Shown: positions 56,536 to 64,000 of the stretch, one piece after another
Numbering within the stretch: the first letter of the stretch is position 1
Layout of the letters: each line of letters starts with the position of its first letter
Assembly: GCA_030533445.1 (NCBI GenBank)
Contig: CM060065.1
Coordinates: forward strand, 52,555,964-52,619,963
Direction: 5' to 3'
Length of the DNA stretch: 64,000 nucleotides
DNA from: Cyprinodon diabolis
Taxonomy: Eukaryota > Chordata > Actinopteri > Cyprinodontiformes > Cyprinodontidae
The notes under the pieces: generated by a model
Seen by the model: only the letters and a program-made list of their open reading frames with translations
What the model was told of the DNA's origin: nothing
Database searches by the model: none
Made by a program: the position numbers and the translations under genes

Positions 56536-57815
56536 GTTAAATGCAGATGTGAGATGAATAAAATTCAATTATTCTTAATTAATGGATATAAATGTGCAGA
56601 TTCACGTATACCGTGGAGGTATTTTATTATTAACTTCCCTCTGACATCATTTATGACCACACTCCAGACTGATCGGTAAATGCACCTTGAGTTGGTTGCT
56701 ATCCGTCAACAAAAAAACTAAAGAAGAAGAAAATAATAAAAAAATGAGGAAAAGTATATTCAGCACGGAAGCATTGAAAAAGTAGATCACTTATTCTTTA
56801 TAGATGCTTGTGGACGATGGTTGGATGCGGCGGTACCTCCTTGTAAATTCACCCCACACAGAAAGCACCAATGCTGGGGAGGGGGCAGAGACAGACGGGG
56901 GTCTGAGCTGGAGGTAAGGGACGACGGTGAGCAGTCCTTCTAGGGCTAAATAAACATTTTTTTTTGTTTTTTACCCACCTAAAAACATCTACAGAGCTTT
57001 CCTTATTTCATCCTTTGTTAACATTATTTTCTCTACATTCCATTTTTACTGAAAAAAGCTCAGTCTGCACATCTTTAACCTGCATCAAAACTTACAACTA
57101 GTCCCTGATTGGTTACAGAGATTGATTTCATAGAAAAGTTCTGATTTTTGAACTTCAGCATTGAGTTTCCAACAGGAAATGTCATCTCATTGTTTCTCTG
57201 ACTAAAAAAGGTATCTAAAGTCAGAACTTTGAATATATGTCTTGCTTTCATGGTTTGGAACTTTGCATGGTTCTGACTTTAACACTAGCTGAGTTTCTCT
57301 GGGTAGATGTGATGAAGATTGGAGCTCTTCATTAATCTGACGGCTGTCAGGAGGCCTCTCGCATTACACCTTTAACTTGGCTCAGGAAATGAGCCACACT
57401 GAGATAAACGAGCTGCACATGAACGTCTCTGACAGTCCGAACACTCGCTTTCCAAAAATAACAGGCCGACCTCCACGCAGAACAACCATGAAACGCTGCA
57501 GCTTTAATGGGTTTTCTTCTAGAGAGACAGACTCGGGTTGAACTCTGTCCCTGTGTGAACATCCAGCATCGGGTCGGAGCAGCCTGCTTCCCTTTCATCA
57601 GGCTAAGACAGCAGTGATGATTGGAGTAACCAGACAGGAATAAAACACCACGTTCATCTGATGAATGGTCACAGACTGCAAGAAAACATTCTTCAGCTGA
57701 TGAACTACAGATTCCTGTGTTTATTTGTCTCTTCCTCGTATTCCTAATGAACACGTTTAACTTATCTGTGAATCCATGTCCTCCACAGACCTAAAGTCAC
57801 CCTGCAACCAAAGAC
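56536..57815. other. Stretch with no recognised feature
   Basis: A 135-codon minus-strand frame at 57347-57754 has no splice, start or family support. Nothing else seen. Confidence 0.35.
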
Positions 57816-58046
57816 ACAGTGTGTTCGATTTTAAAGGCTGCATCCTCCAAGGACCTGGTGTATCTGTAGCCTCGTGAGACCATCCTGATCTCGCGAGCTT
57901 TCAAGGTTTCACTCGCTAATCAGTCTGGAGACTCTCCGTTGAAGAAAATTTGGAGCCGTTCACCAAACGAACGTCCAATCAGCGTTGGCTTTGAGGCGGG
58001 TTGAGGTGTGACGCAACGAGAAGCGCGACAATTCAGTGTAAAGAAC

Positions 58047-58295
58047 ATGGCGGCTTCAGCCGATAAAACTAGCGTTAGCGTGGCTATCGAGCAAGTTTTA
58101 TCGGAATTACAGAGTATTTCTTCACTGAAAGAAGAGCAAAACACTGCTCTGGAGGCTTTTCTCAGAGGAAAAGATGTTTTTGCTCTTCTCCCGACTGGTT
58201 TCGGCAAGAGTTTGATCTATCGATTGGCTCCTCTTCGTCGTCGCTCTGTTAGTACGTCATATGCTTCGTTGACATGGAATCTGAACCGGGTTTAG
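58047..58295 (+). pseudogene. RecQ-like helicase N-terminal ORF, copy C, fused to LINE sequence
   Basis: From the ATG at 58047: MAASADKTSVSVAIEQVL, SLKEEQNTALEAFLRGKDV, LLPTGFGKSLIYRLAP. Same Q-like region and Walker A as copy B, with a few changes (D to K, M to I, Q to R). The natural stop is lost because the LINE begins at 58273, so the last residues (TWNLNRV) are LINE-derived. The upstream frame to 58008 is open but begins at GTG. Confidence 0.7.
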
Positions 58296-59110
58296 ACTGC
58301 TTTGATCCAGTTGAACTTTCTGAATTAGCAAAATTATTGTCTTCATCTAAGCCTTCAACTTGTATGTTAGATCCAGTTCCAACCAGGTTATTTAAGGAGG
58401 TATTCCCTTTGATCTCCTCCTCCATTTTAGATGTGATTAATCTATCTCTGTTACAGGGATATGTACCTAAAGCTTTTAAGGTTGCTGTAATTAAACCTCT
58501 GCTTAAGAAACCGTCTCTTGACCCAGATGACTTGGTTAATTATAGACCTATATCCAATCTTCCTTTCTTATCCAAAATTCTTGAGAAAGTAGTTGCCAAA
58601 CAAGTTTGCGACCACTTACACCATAATGAACTTTTTGAAGAGTTTCAGTCTGGCTTTAGAGCTCATCATAGCACTGAAACAGCTCTGGTGAAAGTCACTA
58701 ATGATATTCTCATGGCCTCAGATAATGGACTTGTATCTGTGCTCGTCCTGTTGGATCTTAGTGCTGCATTTGATACAGTTGACCATAATATTCTTTTAGA
58801 AAGACTTGAATATTTTGTTGGAATTAAAGGAACAGCACTAGACTGGTTTAAATCTTATCTATCTGATCGAATTCAGTTTGTTTATGTTAAAGATAGATCT
58901 TCAACACGCTCAAAGGTTACCTGTGGAGTACCACAGGGATCAGTGCTAGGACCAATTCTCTTTAATTTATACATGCTCCCAATTGGTAGAGTTATTAGAC
59001 AGCATGGGATTAATTTCCACTGTTATGCTGATGATACCCAGCTATATCTGTCTATAATCCAGATGAAGCTAACCCATTACATAGATTACAGGCATGTCTT
59101 GAAGACATAA
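58274..59110 (+). pseudogene. L2-like reverse transcriptase (catalytic boxes intact, frameshifted)
   Basis: Fingers-palm region with [18 protein letters not shown], the first catalytic Asp in [15 protein letters not shown] (D161), [19 protein letters not shown], and an intact YADD box at residues 251-254. The frame breaks soon after QLYLS, apparently by loss of one base relative to related elements, and ends at 59110. The endonuclease domain is missing. The same break exists in copy 1. Confidence 0.88.
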
Positions 59111-59118
59111 AAACCTGG

Positions 59119-59864
59119 ATGACTCTTAACTTTCTGCTTCTGAATGCAGACAAAACAGAAGTTATAGTCTTTGGACCAGAGTCTCTGAAAAAGAAGCTGA
59201 TTAGCCAGTCACTTCATTTGGATGGGATTAAACTGATTTCAGATAATAAAGTAAAAAATCTTGGTGTTATTTTTGATCAGGACCTGTCATTTAAATCCCA
59301 GATCAAAGAGGTTTCTAGAATTTCCTTCTTTCATCTGAGGAACATTGCAAAAATGAGAAATCTCCTGTCCAGGGGTGATGCTGAGAAACTAGTCCATGCA
59401 TTTGTTACTTCAAGGCTGGACTATTGTAATTCTTTACTATCAGGAAGTCCACAAACTGTAGTTAAAAGCCTTCAGCTGATCCAAAATGCTGCAGCCAGAG
59501 TTCTGATGAAAATGAAAAAGAGAGATCATATCTCTCCTATCCTGGCTTCTCTTCATTGGCTTCCTGTTAAATCCAGAATAGAATTTAAAATCCTCCTTCT
59601 CACATATAAAGCCTTAAATGGCCAAGCTCCATCTTATATCAGAGATCTGATTGTTCCTTATGTTCCTAACAGAGCACTTCGCTCTTAATCTGCAGGTTTA
59701 CTAGTGGTTCCTAGAATTTCTAAAAGTAGAATGGGAGGCAGATCTTTTAGTTATCAGGCTCCTCTCCTGTGGAACCAACTACCAGTTTTAGTCCGTGAGG
59801 CAGACACTCTGTCTACTTTTAAGACTAGGCTTAAAACTTTCCTTTTTGATAAAGCTTATAGTTA
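59119..59864 (+). pseudogene. L2-like LINE ORF2 C-terminal region
   Basis: TLNFLLLNADKTEVIVFGPE through LDYCNSLLSGSPQTVVKSLQ and LHWLPVKSRIEFKILLLTY. A TAA after NRALRS at about 59688 replaces a Gln codon; the same frame then continues to FLFDKAYS at 59864. Homologous to 23675-24421 of copy 1. Confidence 0.85.
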
Positions 59865-61671
59865 GGGTGGCTCAGGTTATCCTGAGCTCTCTCTCTATAG
59901 TTATGCTGCTATAGGCTTAGACTTTTGGAGGACATAGGGACCCCCATTTCATCATTCTGCTTCATTCTCTCTCTGTTCTCCTATTCTGCAGAATCTGTTT
60001 GTTCAATCTCTAACCTTCTGCTCTCTCTGCTTTTCCTCAGAGTAGCTTTGCCTCGTCTATTCCTGTTTGGCTGTGACGTCACCCAGGAAAGAAACATCAG
60101 CTGTGCTGCTTCCATCAACACCCTTGTTTGTAGATGTTGGAGATCGGCCTGTCTTCCAGTGTGGTCCTGTTTCTCTGGCCGTGACTAACTGGATGTGCTC
60201 TCTTCATCCTCTGACATGGGAGCTGGCTCGGAGCTCGTCTGCCTGGCTGTGTGTTTCCTGGACGGGGCCGCCTGTGGAGCTGGTTGACAGTTGCCTTTTG
60301 TATCTATGCTTCTTTTTCTATGTCTGCTTCTGTCTCCTTGAACCCCAGTCGGCCGCGGCAGATGGCCGCTCACACTGAGCCTGGTTCTGCTGGAGGTTTC
60401 TTCCTGTTAAAAGGGAGTTTTTCCTCTCCACTGTCGCTACAAGCATGCTTAGTGTGAGGGATTGTATTTGAGTCAATGAGTCAATGCAATCAACTGGTTT
60501 TCCTTAGATAGAAAACTTTGTATCAATTTGACTGTATGATCTGGTTGAACTGTAAAGTGCCTTGAGATGACATGTGTTGTGAATTTGGCGCTATATAAAT
60601 AAACTGAATTGAATTGAATTGATCTGATTGGTTTATTTGGCCCGTCTATCACCAACATAGGCCAATCAGCTAACCAGTATTTTCACCCCTTCCCAAAATT
60701 ACTTCAACGGAAGGTTTCCAGATGGATATGCGGAGCAAATCCATCTGGCGGAGTCAGGTTAGTCTATCTGGACTGGAACCTTCAACTTCTGTGAAAATAA
60801 GGAGACCGGAAGACTTTTGACTGTGAATCCAAACAGGTCCAGCCTTCGGCAGCTTTCACCGCCCATACGGTCTGTCGCTTAGCAACCATGCCGACACACA
60901 CTGTTTATTTTTATTTATTTATGCGGTTTGGATTACGTACATGAAAAACGCCTTCCAGCCGCCACGGCAAACTACAGTGCAGAAGAACCGAGCTGTAAGC
61001 TCCGGGGCTGGTTGGGGCTGGGGACAGACCGACCTAACCTGACCCGTTGACGTACGATCGCCCCGGAGCTCACCTCTTGGTTCTAATGCCCACTCCGGTC
61101 CAGTCAGCAGTCCCCCTTTGTCCTCCTTTTCAGAAACCTAAATCTGGTCACCATAGGTGTGAACGTAGCATAGCAGTGGCTAGCTTCCAGCCATGGCATC
61201 CTGCACGAACATTCGTTCAGGGTACGCGCACCTGGGGGAGGGTCAAGCAGACGACCATGATTGACGTGTCAGGAACCAATCGTGTACAACAGACCTTCTT
61301 TTGTGATTGGTTGAGGTTATTCATTGATTTCTCACTGTAACGGGGACCATTTACTTTAGTTTCACTTCCAGACCTTCTATCTCACTGCTTGCTAAGCGGC
61401 TGTGGGGAGAAAAAATGCATTAGAAAGGATCCCCTACTGCACCTTTAGTTAACAGCAGTACTGTATCAGATTTATAGTTCCCACACTGCAGATATGTTAG
61501 AATCTGTCATTAAATGTCAGCATTTACACAGTGACGGATAAAAACATTAAAATTATCCGCCACATATCTGACTCAATAACATTTTGAAAAACAGTTTTCA
61601 TTAATTGCAATATTCACATACATACACCACTGTTTGGCGCCAAGTACCTTTTTCCTCCGATCACAGAGCTG

Positions 61672-62538
61672 CTGGATTGCTTGGATGATCGTGGACTTCA
61701 GAAAGGTCACAGCCCCACCGTCCCCCCTTGCCCTCACAGACAGCCCTACCCCCATCCCCAACCTGGAGTCCTTCCGCTTCCTGGGCACCACCATCACCCA
61801 GGACCTCAAGTGGGAGTCGACCATCAGCTCCCTCGTCAAGAAGGCCCAGCAGAGGATGTTCTTTCTGCGGCAGCTGAGGAAACTCAGGCTGCCAATCCGG
61901 ATGTTGCTGCAGTTCTACACCTCCATCATTGAGTCCATCCTCACCTCCTCCATCACCGTGTGGTACGCTGGCGCCACCGCCAGGGACAGATACCAACTGC
62001 AGCGCATTGTGCGTTCCGCTGAGAAGGTGATCGGCTGTAAGCTGCCATCACTCCAGGACCTGTATGTCTCCAGGACCAGGAGGCGTGCAGGTCGCATCAC
62101 AGCCGACCCTTCTCACCCTGGACACGGACTGTTTGAGCCTCTCCCCTCAGGGAGGAGGCTACGGTCCATACGGACCAGAACCTCCCGCCATTAAAACAGC
62201 TTCTTCCCCTCTGCCATAAGACTCATGAACACATAACTATATGTCAGACTCCATAACCTGCCCTTGCCATTTACACTGCTGTATTGCACACTGCTCTATT
62301 TGCACTACCTTGTACATTTTACTTTTTATATCTTTTTATACATATTTTTATCCTAAGTGTATATATTAGTCTATTTTTTGCATGCCTTATACCCACAGTG
62401 TTTTTAGAGAATTTTATAATTTTATTTACCTATTCCATATTATATGTTACATGTTGCACGATTGTACCATAAAAAATTCCTAGTTTGTGAACTCCTTCAC
62501 TAACAATGGCAATAAACCTGATTCTGATTCTGATTCTG
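61672..62538 (+). mobile_element. L2-like LINE (second lineage), 3' end
   Basis: Starts near GATTGCTTGGATGATCGTGG and ends with AATAAACCTGATTCTGATTC and GATTCT repeats. Contains only the last part of ORF2 and the 3' UTR. Sequence and tail differ from the AATTG-tailed L2-like family elsewhere in the window. Confidence 0.8.
61680..62194 (+). pseudogene. L2-like ORF2 C-terminal fragment
   Basis: Reads FRFLGTTITQDLKWESTISS, KKAQQRMFFLRQLRKLRL, SSITVWYAGATARDRYQLQR and LFEPLPSGRRLRSIRTRTSR. It stops at TAA (62195) where related LINEs continue into a short NSFFPxAI tail that is still visible after the stop, so it is a nonsense mutation near the natural end. Confidence 0.8.
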
Positions 62539-62574
62539 GGATTGGCAATCAACCACGGGATATCTTAACATGTT

Positions 62575-62988
62575 CATGTTATGATCCGCCTTTCTGGACT
62601 CTTTAGTTCTGTTTAATTTTATTTTAGCTTCTCCGTTATGTTTTTATTGATGTTATTCTGTCTTGTTGTCATCGTTTCAGTCTTCCTTGTTATTTCTTTC
62701 AATTATATATTTTCAGCATTTCAGGTATTTATTTATTTTTTGGTCTATTTTTTCCTATTTACTTACTTATAGTTTATCAATTCGGTTTCACATTGATTAG
62801 TTTTCACTTGGTTCCTATTCCCTTTTGCGTCATATTAGTTTTTCCCAGCCCTATTTTATTTACTGGTCACTCCTTTTTACCCCCTAGTGCCCCTCTCCTT
62901 TCCCTGTAGATGCTTCTGTCCACACCTGCTCCCAATCAGCTGATTACTCCATTCATTGGTATATCTCCCATATATACTCCACCCCTGT
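62575..62988 (+). mobile_element. LTR fragment, copy 3 of the solo-LTR family
   Basis: Begins near TGTTATGATCCGCC and includes CACACCTGCTCCCAATCAGC and ATATACTCCACCCC, matching 41436 and 42483. The end is lost where it abuts another LTR. Confidence 0.55.
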
Positions 62989-63305
62989 GTCATGATTTAT
63001 TCAAAGCTCTGACCCACATGCAGAAAACCAAACAGAGGGACCAGGGAAAAGTTTAACGGGTTTCATTGTGAGTTGGTAGAGAGAAGTCCAGTGCTGCTCT
63101 GAACACTGTCGAACCGGGACTGAAAAGTGAAGGGGAAGATTCTGCGGTTAGTTTAGGCTCAGTGGGAAATTTGTGTCTTTGATTTGAAGAAGGGAATAAA
63201 GGCAACAGGACTCACGTTTCCAGAAAAAGGTGTCTTTCATTGAATCCAGTCGGTGTGGGTTGTTCCAGTAATAGACTTGTTTGTTGGAGGGCGGACAGGG
63301 TTTAC
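62989..63305 (-). mobile_element. Diverged LTR related to the chromovirus LTR, partial
   Basis: TGTCATGATTTATTC..., GACCCACATGCAGAAAACC and AAAGTTTAACGGGTTTCATT parallel the start of the LTR at 42990 (TGTCATGATTGGTTTAAT, CCCACATGCAGAACAC, AAAAGTTTAACAGAG). A related but distinct Gypsy family. Confidence 0.55.
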
Positions 63306-63309
63306 CATC

Positions 63310-64000
63310 GGCGTCGCCAGACCCCATTTACTGGGGCACGTGCCCCAGTATAAATGAGCTGTGCCCCAGTATAAATCTCATGAATATTTGCAACAGTGAT
63401 ACATTTCTTAATGCATCAATTTAGATAATTTCAACCGGAGGAGACGTATATTTCTACTCCAAATTGAGGATGTATTAGCGCCCCCACATCAGCGCATGTC
63501 ACCGCATGAACTGCAGCTAAACTAACGCGCTGCTCTCAACTGAGTTGGATGGGACACTGTGCGGCCCCGACGCATTTTTAGTTCTGGTAACGTTTCTTAC
63601 CTGTCAGTTTTATTATTTTCCCAGTGAAACCACATGATTTATAGGCTACTGACTGAAAATTACTGCATTGGTTTGTAGATGGATATCAGGAAATTCCTCA
63701 CATGAAGCAGAGACAGGGAAGCAGTAAAACAAGATGAGAGAGGGAGGTAAGGTCCCGGGATGAATTAGTGATTTAAGCTAACTAGTTACATTAGGAACGT
63801 TATTAGCAATATGACTGATATTTACATAAATATAAATTTACGTTTTTAAAAACTTTCCTGTAGAGAATGAGAATGCAGGTGCTGGAGTAGGAAAGGGAGG
63901 AGGAGGCGAGACTGACAGGCAAGAGACAGGTGAGACAGGAGAGACAGGAGAGACAGGTGAGAGACAGGACCATGAAGGTGATTAGGGAGCAACAACCAGC
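63310..64000 (+). mobile_element. hAT-like element, left part, running off the window
   Basis: GGCGTCGCCAGACCCCATTT and CTGGGGCACGTGCCCCAG are typical of the left end of fish hAT elements. A short ATG frame at 63680 (MDIRKFLT then stop) resembles the start of ZMYM-like hAT proteins. The window ends in purine-rich GAGACAGG repeats. Confidence 0.4.

Larger units (their letters stand above)
58273..60621 (+). mobile_element. L2-like LINE, copy 2, inserted in RecQ-relic copy C
   Basis: Reverse transcriptase, C-terminal region, 3' UTR and a GAATTGAATTGA tail at the right end. Begins CATGGAATCTGAACC, so it is 5'-truncated close to the point where copy 1 has an in-frame ATG. The target duplication cannot be separated from the tail (about TTGA). 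Carries the same frameshift as copy 1. Confidence 0.88.
57867..60761 (+). mobile_element. RecQ-relic DNA transposon, copy C (split by an L2-like LINE)
   Basis: TAGCCTCGTGAGACC to GGAGTCAGGTTA, flanked by GTGTATCTG (57858-57866) and GTCTATCTG (60762-60770), a 9-bp duplication with one mismatch. The LINE at 58273-60621 sits inside it, just after the RecQ-like frame. Collinear with copy B on both sides of the LINE. Confidence 0.85.
57816..61670 (+). mobile_element. Second copy of the TGTTSGAAAACCT-type element, split
   Basis: 57816-57866 (TGTTCGATTTTAAAGGCTGC, ATCCTCCAAGGA) and 60762-61670 resemble 16101-17290 (GTCTATCTGGACTGGAACC here, GTCTACCTAAACTGGAACC there; also CCGCCACATATCTGACTC and GGCGCCAAGTA). 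RecQ-relic copy C lies between. The right end appears replaced by a LINE at 61672. Confidence 0.5.

Noticed and set aside
57347..57754. 135-codon minus-strand frame
   Set aside because: No family resemblance, no splice signals or promoter, and no codon pattern.

Overview
The window is teleost-fish genomic DNA. It contains Rex3 (RTE) and L2-like LINEs, fish Tc1 transposons with intact transposases, hAT and other small terminal-inverted-repeat elements, a Ty3/Gypsy chromovirus, tRNA-derived SINEs and very long GATA and TTCTA/TTCTC arrays. The species cannot be read from the sequence. There are no bacterial-type genes, rRNA genes or CRISPR arrays.

Only one host gene is clearly visible: the 3' end of a calcium and integrin-binding family gene (cib2 or cib3 type) on the + strand. 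Its penultimate coding exon is 1613-1808. An 8.5-kb intron stuffed with transposons follows, then a tiny last coding exon at 10337-10358 and a 3' UTR with a poly(A) signal at 10858. The upstream exons lie before base 1, beyond a TTCTA/TTCTC satellite (1-1503) that carries a 5'-truncated Tx1-like LINE.

The rest is a transposon graveyard with readable nesting. 11.4-15.1 kb holds two hAT elements, one split by a Rex3 copy. 15.5-18.8 kb holds a RecQ-relic MITE, another inverted-repeat element and an intact Tc1 element. 19.3-20.4 kb is a perfect 275-copy GATA array. 22.9-26.4 kb holds an L2-like LINE and a 545-bp element with a RecQ helicase N-terminal ORF. 29.7-31.3 kb is a second intact Tc1 element. 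33.5-35.5 kb is a three-deep nest (hAT inside a TTAA element inside a CACTG MITE). 36.5-42.9 kb holds LINE tails, a perfect 50-bp inverted repeat and solo LTRs. 43.0-50.2 kb is a full-length but broken chromovirus, itself hit by a LINE and a hAT MITE. 50.9-56.5 kb holds SINEs, a hAT element and LINE fragments. 57.8-64.0 kb holds a RecQ-relic element split by an L2-like LINE, another LINE end, LTRs and a hAT fragment.

The most unusual signal is a pair of related small DNA-transposon families, three copies of one and two of the other. Both have TAGCCT-type ends and 9-bp target duplications. Both carry, in the same position, the start of a RecQ-like helicase reading frame. They look like non-autonomous derivatives of a helicase-encoding DNA transposon whose full-length form is not in the window. 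Apart from the cib-type gene and two Tc1 transposases, almost nothing here looks able to make a functional protein.
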